Shown in pieces: positions 45,803 to 57,155 of a stretch of DNA of 64,000 bases. Each line of letters opens with the position of its first letter. The stretch's first letter is position 1. The stretch comes from Euptelea pleiosperma (taxonomy: Eukaryota; Streptophyta; Magnoliopsida; Ranunculales; Eupteleaceae): positions 3,668,714-3,732,713 of the forward strand of contig CM068548.1 of assembly GCA_035048495.1 (NCBI GenBank), given 5' to 3'. The notes under the pieces are model-generated. The model was not told where the DNA came from, made no database searches, and saw only the letters and a program-made list of their open reading frames with translations. The position numbers were made by a program, and so were the translations under genes.

Positions 45803-46199
45803 GGGTCGGGCTCCGTTGACAGCCCTAAAATAACAGGATTCTGTACAGGACACAATATATTCCACGTGGCACACTCTTGGAGGCCTCGGACTGTGTGGAT
45901 GTTTGGCCAATCCCTAGGTGGACCTACAAACCAAAATGCAGCCTGATTAGTGATTTCTAGAAGTTGGATTGGACTTATTTTCATGGGTTGATCTCAACTG
46001 TGGGAATTCTAGCAGTATTTGAGGTATAAAGATCCAATGCCTAGCAATCATTGATCAGGTTAAATTTTGGTTTGTAGGTCCACCTAGGTATTGTCCAAAC
46101 ATCCATAAGGTCAGAGTCCTCTAAGAGTGTGCCATGTGACACATATTCGTGTCATGTACAGAATCCTGTCATTTTAGGGCTGTCAACGGAGCCCGGGCC
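45803..46199. mobile_element. Mutator-like MITE with perfect 9-bp target duplication
   Basis: 397 bp, the best-kept copy of the GGGTCGGGCTCC branch. Both flanks are TTTGATAAA (45794-45802 and 46200-46208). Ends GGGTCGGGCTCCGTTGACAG and the complement of GGCCCGGGCTCCGTTGACAG. The arms pair over about 170 bases. Confidence 0.88.
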
Positions 46200-46208
46200 T
46201 TTGATAAA

Positions 46209-46934
46209 AAGTAGACAATTTTCAAAAAGATACAAAAGAAAATAAATTTATTTAAAAGATGGGTACAAGGGTAAAGATGAAAATTAGAAAAACAAAATAA
46301 ATAAAACTGCATACTTGGAGCCAAGAATAAAGATCTCCATATTTGAAGTCATAAATAGAGATAAAGGGGTTGGCTGCATATTTGAAGCCGATTATAGAGA
46401 TGGGTTGGAGTTGGAGGATCTCTATATTTGAAGATATAGAGATGGGTTGGAGTTGCTTTTAGACTATATATCGTGATCAACAAAAGGTTTTACAGCAGAA
46501 AAAAAAAAAGGATTTCTACGTTAGGAAGTGTTGATACAGAAAAAATTTCATGACTTTTATATGCAAAAAAGCATTTATAGGTAGCGGGCAACGGTAAATA
46601 GGTAGTGGACAGTGATAGAATTGTCGACCACCCATCAATCTAAATCCATGGATATGGGCCACAAACTTGTCAATCCATAGGCATCTTATGTACAAATGCA
46701 CATGTCACAATAGTTAGCAAGCTAGCTTATTACATTCGAATTTTATGAATTTTTGAAAAATTATTTTATACTGCCACAATTTTCAAAGAATCCGTAAAAT
46801 ATGCGGCATTTTATGAGAGCCATATTTTTTCATATTATAAATAAATTAATCTGAATTATTGAAAAATATAATCTAAAAATGCACAAAAATGTAAAACTAT
46901 ATATATAATTATTTTTCTTATTTCATTTTATTTG
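46209..46934. other. AT-rich intergenic DNA
   Basis: A ~45-base unit 'gagatgggttggagttg' is repeated at 46398 and 46438. An A11 run lies near 46499. No gene. Confidence 0.35.
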
Positions 46935-47077
46935 TTGCCACAGCACTCCTCGGCAAAGCATTTGCCAAAATCGGGTGAGAGTGGCTGAGATCCACCGTCT
47001 AGTTGGGGATAAGATCTAGGCCCTTCTTTGTTGAAGCTTATAAGAGGGGAGACAACCACTTTCACTTGTTATATAGA
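46935..47077 (-). mobile_element. Mini-Helitron, short form, 3' end eroded
   Basis: Minus-strand 5' end TCTATATAACAAGTGAAAG after a host A. The core 'aagcatttgccaaaatcggg' and 'gtggctgagatccaccgtct' is well kept. The hairpin is partly present ('gccacagcactcctcggc') but CTAG is lost. Confidence 0.65.
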
Positions 47078-47358
47078 TAAGCATTTTCAGATAATTCATA
47101 ATGTTTTTCTAGAAGTTTCTAAAAAAAATTATTGAAACATTATTCTCGTAGCCAAACATAAACCCTCTTTCTTTTTAAAATCCAGAATTTTAAAATAAAA
47201 AAGGTATATCCGTAATTATCGATAAGATAGAGGGTTACTTTGGTAATATTATTTCTTAGAAATATTTTAACTGAAGAAGAGGGAGGCGTAGTGTATTAAC
47301 GTGCGCCCCTAATTCGTAGGAGCTCCATTACAAAAGCCGCAAAATCTCCAACTGATTT

Positions 47359-47372
47359 GAATATATATATAT
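47359..47372 (+). promoter_or_regulatory. Possible TATA box of the TauE/SafE gene
   Basis: GAATATATATATAT about 570 bases before the ATG, followed about 30 bases later by 'cgaagaacaccaacaaa', a plausible transcription start. The 5' leader would be about 550 bases. Judged by position and composition only. Confidence 0.4.
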
Positions 47373-47944
47373 CCCCATTTCTTCAAACGAAGAACACCAA
47401 CAAAAAGCTCTGTTTTCGCCCTGATTTTCCGTATTTCTTGTCCATTTCGAACCAGATCTCGTGATCTCCTGCCATTCCGGCTCGGATTAGCGATTCCGGT
47501 AGAGCTAACGGACGGGAAAACGGCAGAAAATGGTTAGGATTTTCGAAATCTAGATAAATTGTTTAAAAAGTTCGGTTTTTCCCCGGAGTTGACTGTCGTC
47601 GGAGTTCGTGTTTCGAAAATTTTGGTTCGATTGTTAATGCCGTTGAAGGAAAGGTTTTAACTTCTGGTGTAAAATTAAAAAGTAAGGTTTTCCGGAAAAC
47701 TCGTGGTTAAAAAGTATAGATCGTCTGGTCTGGAAGATTCGGTGAAGAAAATCGTCTGAAAGTTTACTCAAAGTTCAATTTTTTTTCGCTTCAAGGTCAC
47801 TCGGGCTAACTAGGAGAACTGTAGCAGAAATTAAATTTTTTTACCTTTGAATTTGAGATTTTGACGAGAAGTTGAGCATATTTAAGCGCGTTAGAGTAGC
47901 TAGTTGCAGAGTTAGCAAGAAGAAAGTGGAAATTTTTCTATCCG

Positions 47945-50900
47945 ATGGCTGAAATTGGAGCAAGATGGCAGTTTCTGAGATCAATAGCGATGATGGGACT
48001 CAGCTTTGTGCTTGCTTCTGTGTTTGTTTCGGCAGAACGGAGTCTGAAATACGAGGCTTCAAGAAACAATGGAACTGGAGAGGTTGAATCGAATTTCCTT
48101 CTGAAAGTTGTAAATTTCTTGTGGCAATCCAATGAATTGGGTTACAAACATGTTTGGCCGGTAAGTCAGTAAATTTGTATTGTTTTCTGATATGGAGCTT
48201 GTTCTTATGATTCCATATTTTGTTTACTGGATCCGTTTTGCCAATTTACTGTTAGAATTAAGAAATTTAAAGCTAAGTTGGTTGAAATATCGCCTTTAGG
48301 TACAAACATAACAAAACAAAGTAAAAACTTGTTATCGTGATTCCCATTTTTTTCTCTAGTTCTGATTTTATTTAAAAAGAAAAAGAAAAAACTGATTTTG
48401 AGGACACTGAAAGTGTGGATGACTGTAAATTTGGTTTTACAGGACATGAAATTTGGCTGGCAAATTATTGTTGGCACCATTGTCGGATTCTTTGGAGCAG
48501 CGTTTGGGAGTGTAGGAGGTGTTGGTGGTGGTGGAATTTTTGTTCCAATGCTTACTCTGATTATTGGATTTGATGCAAAATCGTCGACAGCAATATCCAA
48601 ATGTAAGAGAGTCATTACTGTCTTTGTTGAGTGTTGATAATTCATCTCTTTTTAAATTCTTTCAAATTGTTACAACCATGTTCAAAAACCTTTTGAAAGT
48701 TTTTTGTTCCATAGATTTTTGGATGTGGGAAAATAATTGTTGAATTCCAACACCTCGCTCCTACGACTTGCTGTTGGATTGGTCCTCCTAATGGAGTTTG
48801 GTTACTCAATTCGGATGGATCATTGGGTACCCATGATGCTGGTTTTGGGGATCAGAGACTCGAGGGGTGTCCCACTACTTGCTTATACAGTTGCTTTGTG
48901 GGAGTCTCGGTGATCTTCCATGAACTGCAAGCCATAATGCTAGGCCTTCAAATAGCACTATCCAATGACCTGAGAAAGGTTCATGTGGCAGCGGATTCTT
49001 CTCAAGCTGTGGGGATCATCCTAGGTGGCCTATCTATTCCTTGGCAAGCTCGTAAAATTGTGCGCAATATTATGCTGTGCTGGTCTCAATTTGAAGATAT
49101 TACTATCTATCATGTTTTTAGAGAGTCGAATAGGGCTGCCGATCACTTGGGTTCTTTCCATAGCTTGAATGCAAGTACTATCTTGTATCCTCAGTCATTC
49201 GATAACGACCTTAACTCCATTATTACTTAGGTTGCCTCTGGGCATATGTACTTCAGATTATAACCTCATTCTTTATTAAGGTCAGGTAGGAGGTCCACCT
49301 AACCCCAAGCTTATCTCGCAAAAAATAAAAAATAAATAAAATCAATAGTAGACTCAAACTTGATTCGAGACTCTGTCTGAGTTGACTCAATAACTCGCTC
49401 AAGTAGTTGATTGGAACTTTTGGGTTTTAAATCCTGTGGGATAGTCTGTTTTGACGAGTTTTGACTTACTGAGTTTTCTTTGGCCTCATACAACTGAATT
49501 ACATGACTGATTCTTGATTGAGTTGAATGATTTTAGTATGTTTTGGAGCATTTGATTGAGTTCTTAACCTTTGGAAATGGTTGAGTTCGATAGAGGAAGG
49601 CATTATTTTTAAGCTTTTTTGCCTAATTTTTTCTTTGTAAAGGCTGTTTCTCTTGTTTCCTCCATAAATATTAAAGAAATACAGATATTTCTTCAGAAAT
49701 TTCACTCTCTACTGTTCTATTAAACCTGCTTGGTGCAAGTGCTGAGGTTGCGTTTTGAGTTTGTTTGGTCAGGTATGATCATGGGTGGAGCTGGCTCAAC
49801 TGTCTACTACAACCTTAAGCTAAGGCATCCAACGCTTGAATTGCCCATTATTGATTACGACTTGGCACTTCTCTTCCAACCAATGCTCATGCTGGGAATC
49901 AGTATCGGAGTCGCCTTCAATGTGATCTTTGCTGACTGGATGGTGACGGTCCTCCTAATTGTTCTTTTCATAGGTAATGGTTGTTTCAATTGCATCTCTT
50001 CTTCCTATGTATTCGACTTTGAAAGCATCCTTGATTGGTTCTGGTGGCTCTGCAGGCACATCAACTAAGGCATTCTTCAAGGGTGTTGAAACATGGAAAA
50101 AGGAAACCGTAATAAAAAAGGTAATCTAAAACTTCATTCATTTTCCATGGAAGAGCTTTTGTATCCACTTATTCAACTTAACCCAAATACTTCCTCCAAC
50201 CTTAATCTTTCTTCTTTCTGATTACAGGAGGCTGCTAAACGCTTAGAGTCAAACAGTGAGTTGATTTATTCATTTTATAATATCAGAGAGCATGGAGGAT
50301 TCCTCGTGCCATAATTTTTTTTTTTTTTTTCACTTTCTTGAAGTTGAAACATACCTTTTTTCCCTCTTTAATGAGGTTCAGGTAGTGAAGAAGTGGAATA
50401 CAAGGCTCTACCCAGTGGCCCAAACAGTAGCACTCAAAAGGAGACAAATGCATCTAGTGAATCAGAGGTGAGAATACTCTATACTCTTGTGTTTCCGCCT
50501 CTTGGATCTTCCAGCTAACTTCTGTAACCATTTCAGGTCTCTATTCTTGAGAATGTCTACTGGAAGGAACTTGGCCTTCTTGTTTTTGTCTGGGTCGCAT
50601 TCCTTGCACTGCAGATTGCTAAGGTTTGCTGTTTCGGATGTGTTATCCTTCTTACAATGCCTGTATTTTAGGATTGCCTCATGCTTTGCAATCAATGAGC
50701 TAACTGATGGTAATCCTGCCTTCACGTGTTGGATACAGAACTACACGACAACCTGTTCGATAGCATACTGGGTTTTGAACTTATTGCAGGTACCTTGTTG
50801 GCTTTGAGCACACACAAGTGGTCTTTCTTCTTTTTTCCTTTTTCAAGTAGACTACTAGTCTGTGGTCTCATGGTTGCGACACAAAGCACTATGGGTTAAC

Positions 50901-52370
50901 CTCAACAATCTCTTGAGGTATGGTTTTGAAGCATGAGAGTATAAATTGTTTTTTTTTTCATGTCTTGCAGATCCCCGTTGCTGTAGGGGTGACTTCGTAC
51001 GAGGCGGTAGGCTTATACAAAGGAAGGAGAGTGATTGCATCCCGGGGAGAAGCAGGCACGAACTGGAAAGTACATCAGTTGATTCTCTACAGTGTTTGTG
51101 GTATACTTGCCGGCATAGTTGGTGGGCTGCTCGGTCTAGGTGGAGGCTTTATTTTAGGTCCTCTCTTTCTGGAGCTCGGCGTCCCTCCACAGGTGTGTGC
51201 ACTGTCTTTTTCTCACGTGTTATTGAATTTATTACTTAATCTGAACGGGATAGGACCAAGGGTAGGAGACTGATTAATCCTTCCATCCCAAATGAACAGG
51301 TGTGGAAGCTAACTAGCTCCAAAGTTCATTCTACATTTGATTGCTCATATTAATTGCAATTTTATATGAATTTGCTGTGTTCTTGGACTTCCTGATCTAA
51401 TCCCTATAACGCAACATAATCCCCTTGTTTTAAATCATCCTCTGCAAGATATCACCTTATCATGGTATCCCCCACCTTTTCTTTGGTGGGTAAGCTTGGA
51501 TCCTACTCCTGACCTCAAGGTTGAGAGGGAAGTCACCATCTATTTGGGCAATGGGCTTCACTCATCCAATTAAACTCTCAAAGAATATGGACAATCTGTC
51601 GTTTCCAAATGTCCTTTTTTATTATATGCACATCCATTCAGAAAACCCATAAGTTAACTAGTCTTCCATTCCAAATCTGCTTGGGTGAAAAGAAACCAAA
51701 TTCGAATTACTTGTGCCAGGCTTGACTTTGAGAAATTTTACGCAGGTCTCAAGTGCTACGGCTACCTTTGCCATGACATTCTCCTCATCCATGTCTGTTG
51801 TAGAATATTACCTTCTGAAGCGTTTTCCAGTTCCATATGGTAAGTAAATCCAACTATAATTCTCTTTTCCTTGTTTTGATTCCTTTGGAAAGTTACTCCA
51901 CAAACCTCATAAGAAAGTGATATATTAAGATTTCCACCTGGGGAAGATATGTTCCTGTCATTTAACTTCATTTTTTAATATGTTTCCAATTTATTTGGCA
52001 GCTCTCTACTTTGTTGCTGTGGCAACAGTCGCCGCCTTTGTAGGGCAACACGTGGTGAGAAAGCTAATCATTATATTAGGGAGGGCGTCTATCATCATCT
52101 TCATTCTAGCCTTCACAATATTTGTGAGCGCAATATCACTAGGTGAGTGTCATTTGAAAAAAAAAAAAAGAATTGATCAGAATATTTTTTAATTCCTTTG
52201 GTTGATTAAATCAAAAGCTTCGCTTAATTATATTGCCTCGAAAAGGAATTCGTCAGTAATAAAAACCTTTGTTCTATTTAACAGGTGGAGTTGGCATATC
52301 AAACATGATTGTGAAGATCGAGCAGAAGGACTACATGGGATTCGAGAACCTCTGCACGTACGATGCTTAG
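47945..52370 (+). CDS. Sulfite exporter TauE/SafE family protein, twelve exons
   Basis: Exons: 47945-48160, 48443-48602, 49773-49973, 50056-50120, 50228-50255, 50382-50467, 50537-50623, 50739-50789, 50971-51192, 51746-51839, 52002-52142, 52285-52370 (TAG). All introns are GT-AG, all phases join, and the product is 478 residues, usual for plant members (about 470-490). Residues 1-30 look like a signal peptide or signal anchor (hydrophobic [16 protein letters not shown]). The family is built of two homologous membrane halves. The first glycine-rich signature is [15 protein letters not shown] (94-108) and the second is [15 protein letters not shown] (349-363). Multiple membrane spans and a hydrophilic, Ser/Glu-rich loop (about 215-255) lie between the halves. 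Bacterial relatives export sulfur compounds such as sulfite, taurine-derived or sulfoacetate anions; the plant substrate is unsettled, so transport of an organic or sulfur anion is inference. Exon 5 is only 28 bases. Intron 2 (1,170 bases) contains a LINE fragment. Confidence 0.93.
48715..49345 (+). pseudogene. LINE-type RNase H domain fragment in TauE/SafE intron 2
   Basis: An open frame (48715-49230) ends at a stop and is followed by an A-rich tail (about 49318-49345). It encodes an RNase H-like domain of the plant LINE ORF2 type (RVT_3): [55 protein letters not shown]. The four acidic residues expected for metal binding are all present (Asp in SDGS, Glu in HELQ, Asp in ADSS, Asp in AADHL). 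It lacks the reverse transcriptase, so it is a 5'-truncated LINE insertion. It sits in the sense direction but is not part of the spliced mRNA. An RNase H gene fragment of other origin is possible. Confidence 0.75.
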
Positions 52371-53094
52371 TATGGAATTTTTTGTCCTCTATTTTTAGAT
52401 TCCTTGGTGTCATTCATGTTCCTCGGGCGGCGCTTGGCCTCATGTTTTTGTACCATTTTTGGATTTCTAGATAAAATAACTCCTCTTTTCGTTCCCTTCT
52501 TGATTATGCTCAAATTAGGGCTTTTGTATTTCAACTATTTGCATTAAAATCTCATTCTGTTTCTAACACCATCACCGCTGACGGCGAAGTCCGAAATTCA
52601 GACCGGTTGACACATCTAACAACCCAATGTATGAATACTTTTCCCATCATTGACCTTACTGATTTTGGTTCTCTAGTTATAGATATCGATCGGAAGGTTA
52701 AGATCCATTTAAGATGATCAATCGTATCCGTGCTAGATTACGACATGCTGCCCACATTATCAAGCTGCCCTAGCACTAAAATCTGAAAGCCATGTTTACT
52801 GTTTGAACAGAGAAAAAGTGCATGGCTGTGGTGCTCTGTACCATTGTCCCTACTAATACCTATTCATCAGTATGAACCATTCATTTGAGTAGGGGAAGAG
52901 TACAATATCGATGGATCATACCCTCCAATCATGCAAACAGATGATCCAAACCATTGCTATATCTGACTTTCTCATTGTTGACACTTCTCCAATGGTGCAA
53001 TAAATTAATATATTGACCATCAATCACATTATTTTTGGTGGTCATCAAAAAATGGTTTTTATTTAACATATTACATAGATTAGATGGTTAAGAT
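52371..53094. other. 3' flank of the TauE/SafE gene
   Basis: The 3' UTR is expected in the first ~250 bases ('gcattaaaatctc' near 52541 is a possible poly-A region). Nothing else recognised. Confidence 0.4.
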
Positions 53095-53378
53095 CGTGGT
53101 TTAAAAAATGGCCGTTATAACGGATTAGAACCTCCCCCGTTACGTCATGTACCATTTTAACTCTCAGAAAATGACGGCTGTTATTTTTTTTGAGAAAATT
53201 TGTGAAAAAAACCTGTTATTTTCTGTTATATTCTGTTATTTTTTATTGAAATTTTGAATTTTGAATTTTAGCGTTGTTATTTTCCGTTATTTTCCATTTT
53301 CACCCCTGAGCGTTATAACGGAAAAACGGTAACGCCCCCAGTCCGTTATACTGTTATAACGGCCCCTTTTAAACCTTG
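53095..53378. mobile_element. hAT MITE with perfect 8-bp target duplication
   Basis: 284 bp. Ends CGTGGTTTAAAAAATGG and the complement of CAAGGTTTAAAAGGGG, flanked on both sides by GTTAAGAT (53087-53094 and 53379-53386). GTTATAACGG next to each end. The left terminal dinucleotide is CG instead of CA. Confidence 0.8.
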
Positions 53379-54205
53379 GTTAAGATTACTTTATAGGTTA
53401 ATATTTGACATATCTGGTTTAATACAATGGCGAAATGTTGGTATATAGAGAGCTAAGGACCCCACAATGGTTACTTTGCGATTTCCCTGTACATGTCTAA
53501 TCGTTTCTCATTTCCCTTATAACATAAAATATTTATAAGTCTAGAAGTCGTTTCACTCATTTCTCGCACCTGTTTCCCTTTATGCACCGGCGGAAAACTC
53601 AGTAGGTGCATAAAGACACAAGCGCACTTTATATTTAGTGTGGGTCAGTCAGACTTGATGGGATCACCATTCTTCGTGTTTTACCAAAATAGAACAACTA
53701 TTAGGGCCTGTTTGGTCCGTGAGGAAAAGAGTCCATGTGTATTAGCTAGCTAGCTTCATTTCCTTTCAATTTGTGTGGGTCCCACATATCAAAGTAAGTC
53801 AAATATGGGTTAGGTGAGTGTGGACTCATATATTAGGTCACAGTATCCAAACGATCTTATTTTTATCTTTTTTTTTTTTATATTTGGTGTGAAAATATTT
53901 ACTCAGTGGCACCTTAATTAATTTATTTATTTTTCCTTAGTAAGCGACACCTTAAATTTATGGAAAAGCAGTGATAACTTTGCTTACCAAAAAAATAAGC
54001 AGCGACACCTTCAACTGAGTGGCAAACACACCGACATTTAGGTGCTAACACATGACAAACCATCCTTATCAAACGAAGACAGAAAAAGGTCGAATGCTAG
54101 CTAGCGAGCAACACCTTTAAATTGTGCACAAATGCTACCCACAACAGACAAATATGCTTATATATACTAGGGGGTGGCACGTGCGTTGTATGTGAGAGAT
54201 TGTAG
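53379..54205. other. Intergenic DNA with a Helitron-end relic
   Basis: 'gggcctgtttggtcc' (53704) and 'atccaaacgatctta' (53840) may be eroded MITE ends. 'tatatactagggggtggcac' (54160-54179) is a solo Helitron 3'-end relic (minus strand). No gene. Confidence 0.35.
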
Positions 54206-54528
54206 GGCATCATCAACCTTGATGATGGACTACAATATGAGCCACGTGGCACATTCTTAGAGACCACTGACCATATGAATGTTTGGCTCATCTCTAGCTG
54301 GACTTTTACATACCAAAATTCAACCTGATTAGTAATTTCTATCTATCGGATTATAGTCTTTTCCATGATTTATTTTTAACCGTGAATTTCGAGCATTATT
54401 TAGGGTACTCAGATACATAGGTTAGTAATCACTAGTCAGGCTGATTTTTGGTATATAGGTCTCCGTAGAGATGGACCACAGTCTCTGAGAGAGTGCCACG
54501 TGGCTCACACTGTCGTCCGTTGATGAGT
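54206..54528. mobile_element. Mutator-like MITE, diverged copy
   Basis: 'gggcatcatcaaccttgatg' and 'atgagccacgtggcacattc' on the left; 'gagtgccacgtggctcacac' and 'cgtccgttgatgag' on the right. The ends differ from other branches and no duplication is found. Confidence 0.55.
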
Positions 54529-55493
54529 GTTGTGTGAACGCGAGGGCGTGTCCAACCCCAATTTTGGCTTTAAAATACAGATACATGAATTTAAAGTGCT
54601 TTCAAGGCAGTTTTTTTATTGTCTTTTGCAATGGATTCACACGTGCACTAAACTTCACACACTTCACATGTTACTTCAGAAATTTTGTGAATCACGTGTA
54701 AAAACACATGCTAGTTTGCACCCATTAGTTAGCAAAGCACATGTGAATCAATTTTATTGCGGCAAAGCAAAGCATGTGGTTTGACTAGGGCAGTCATTTC
54801 CTTCAATTATTAGGGCAGAGCTGCACAGGGACATAACATGGGGACACAGGCCAAGCATGACTCTTGCGTCCGTTTCGCCGTAACGTTGCATTGACTTAAC
54901 AGCCAAACAGGACGCATGAGCATATGGGATGATGAACCACATGGTTTAACAGAGGAATCATTTCCCTTCTTGGTTTTTAATAAAAGATTCCCTTTTGGTT
55001 AACGCAGAGGAGTCGCTTTTTGTGACATCATGGCACCCTGTGGGATGATAGGATGATCTTAACCAAAGTTTGACAAGTCAAAAGGTAGTTTTGGGAGATG
55101 GATGTAGACGGGCGATTTGGATATTTGACAATCCAAAAGGCAATTTTAGAAGATTTCGTGCCCCATTAAAAAATTATGTCAACTCAAAAGACGGATCTAG
55201 AAACTTTATAATGATTATACAAGTTTAAATATTAAAAAAGCCCTCGACTCTATTCAAATTTTATTAAATATTATTCAGGCCCTTTTCAGAAGAAGAAGAA
55301 AAAAACCTCTTGACCTTTCTAAGGATCTGACATGCTTCGTATGCTTCTAATAGTAGAGATTATTATTATTATTAATTTACGGTAGGCAAGCGGGTAGTGG
55401 TTAGTGGTCAATGGGCGAAGCAGATTGTAAACCCTAAACTTTCAATGGGATTTCTTAAGATTTGAGTTACAAGTCTTTCTTGGTGATAGAATG
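54529..55493. other. No supported gene
   Basis: Intergenic DNA. A (TTA)n tract lies near 55360-55375. Confidence 0.35.
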
Positions 55494-55835
55494 CATGGTT
55501 TAAGAAAACCGCCGTTATAACGAAAATAATGGCCGTAGTAATGGATTCAGACCCCACCCATTCCGTCATGTACCGTTTTAACACCCAAAATATAACTGCC
55601 ATTATTTTTGTTGTAACAGCCATTTTTTTTTTAAATAAAGGCCGTTATGACGAAAATAATGACCGTTGTTTTTGAAAAAACCTGTTAAAAAAATGGCTTA
55701 TAAATTTTATTGAAAATTTGAATTTTAGCGCCCTCTTTTTTTGGTTTTGCCCTTGTGAATTACAATCCGTTGCAATGGAAAAATGGTAACGTCTCCAGTC
55801 CATTATACCGTTATAACGGCCCATTTCAAACCTTG
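55494..55835. mobile_element. hAT MITE, GTTATAACGG family
   Basis: 342 bp. Ends CATGGTTTAAGAAAACCG and the complement of CAAGGTTTGAAATGGG. Flanking 8-mers ATAGAATG and ATAAAATC agree at six of eight positions. Same arrangement as 549-931. Confidence 0.7.
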
Positions 55836-56344
55836 ATAAAATCAGCTAAAATGTTTGTATTTCTCTTTATTGTTGTGTTTGATTGATCATTTGATCTTTT
55901 CTCCTACCTGTTTTTGAAAGTTGACAACAAAAAAATAAAAAATAAAAATTACTCCCACCACTCCAACTTCACCATCACTTAGAATTAAAGCTTGATGTAT
56001 TGTAGTCTTTAACCAGTCTTTAACCACTTTATTTTTTTATTATTATTATTTTTTCTTCAAAAATTAGGGATTCACCTACTATGGTGTTTCTTGCAAGTCT
56101 TACCTTCCCTCGATTATTTATCTATCCAAGTAGAAATGGACATGGGCCAAGTCAGAGTTAGACCAAGCCCTTCTAAAAGAAAGGCCCAATCCTTGTCCAT
56201 GGGCTTGTAGGTGCAGATCATGTTGGCCCAATGCAAGTCCCACACCACTTCATTTAGAGGGACCCATTAGAACACCATAAGAATACTTCTTCATTCTCCT
56301 TTGTAAATGGCCCACCAAAAAATCAAAAATTACCCTTTACTACA
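55836..56344. other. No recognisable feature
   Basis: AT-rich intergenic DNA without a supported gene. Confidence 0.35.
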
Positions 56345-56640
56345 GATGACCGTATGGATGTTGCCAGTCCCTCAGTGGACCTATAAACCAAAAATCAGCC
56401 TGATTAGTGATTTCTAAGCAATTCAATTGAAGTTATTTTCATGGGTTGATTTTAATGGTAGGAATTCGAGCATTATTGAGCGTTATTTGGGTGCAAAGAT
56501 CCAAAGGTTGTAAATCACTAATCAGGCTGATTTTTGGTTTATAGGTCCACTGAGGGACTGGCAACATCCATACGGTCAGCGTCCACTAATAGTGTGCCAC
56601 GTGGCCTTTATTTTGTATTGTGACAAGCACATGTGAGAAT
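56345..56640. mobile_element. Mutator-like MITE, left end truncated
   Basis: Arms 'atgaccgtatggatgttgcc', 'agtccctcagtggacctata' and 'aaccaaaaatcagcctgatt' pair with 'aatcaggctgatttttggtt', 'tataggtccactgagggact' and 'ggcaacatccatacggtca'. The deletion of TTG in 'gatgttgcc' is shared by both arms. The outer left part is missing. Confidence 0.65.
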
Positions 56641-56754
56641 GCTGTGGCGGAAGTTTTATGCTTCTTTTTTATTCTGTTAAATAAATAAAAATATGGGAAT
56701 TTTTGTAATAGTTCATGAAAAATCATTTATTTAGGAGTTTTCCCTTACTTTCAC

Positions 56755-57155
56755 GGGTCAGGATCAAGGGACATAAATTTTGACACAAATTTTCACTCGA
56801 AAAAATTGGCGGGGGCCAATATATAAATTAGAAGTTTTGGAATGGGATGATTTTTGGTGAGGATAGTCTTTATGGTGAGTAGATCACCCTAAAAAAAATT
56901 CGAATCATTCTGATATTTGTAGCCGGGTTTACAAGTTGAAGAATTATGGACCGTCTATGTTTTACCTATAACTTGAAAAGTTGAAACACACATTTGATCG
57001 GGTTAGAAATTTCAGAATGAGCTGATATTTTATAGGGGTGATCTATACGAGGAGATCATCCTCACCAAAAATCAGCCATTGATTTATCTTCAATGTGGGT
57101 GGACTAAAATTGGTGTGAAATTTAGTGTCAAAATGGTGTCCCCTGATCCTGACCC
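56755..57155. mobile_element. Mutator-like MITE, GGGTCAGGATCA branch
   Basis: 401 bp. Ends GGGTCAGGATCAAGGGACAT and the complement of GGGTCAGGATCAGGGGACAC. Flanks TACTTTCAC (56746-56754) and TACTTACAT (57156-57164) agree at seven of nine positions. The middle holds 'gatgatttttggtgaggata' against 'catcctcaccaaaaatcagc'. Confidence 0.7.

Noticed and set aside
30472..46199. MITE-derived open frames (for example 30374-30631, 38704-39051, 34848-35114) as genes
   Set aside because: The same peptides recur at each MITE copy because the arms are shared; no conserved coding pattern.
50462..50807. Open frames 50462-50725 and 50487-50807 as separate genes
   Set aside because: They overlap exons 7-8 of the TauE/SafE gene in other frames and include its introns.
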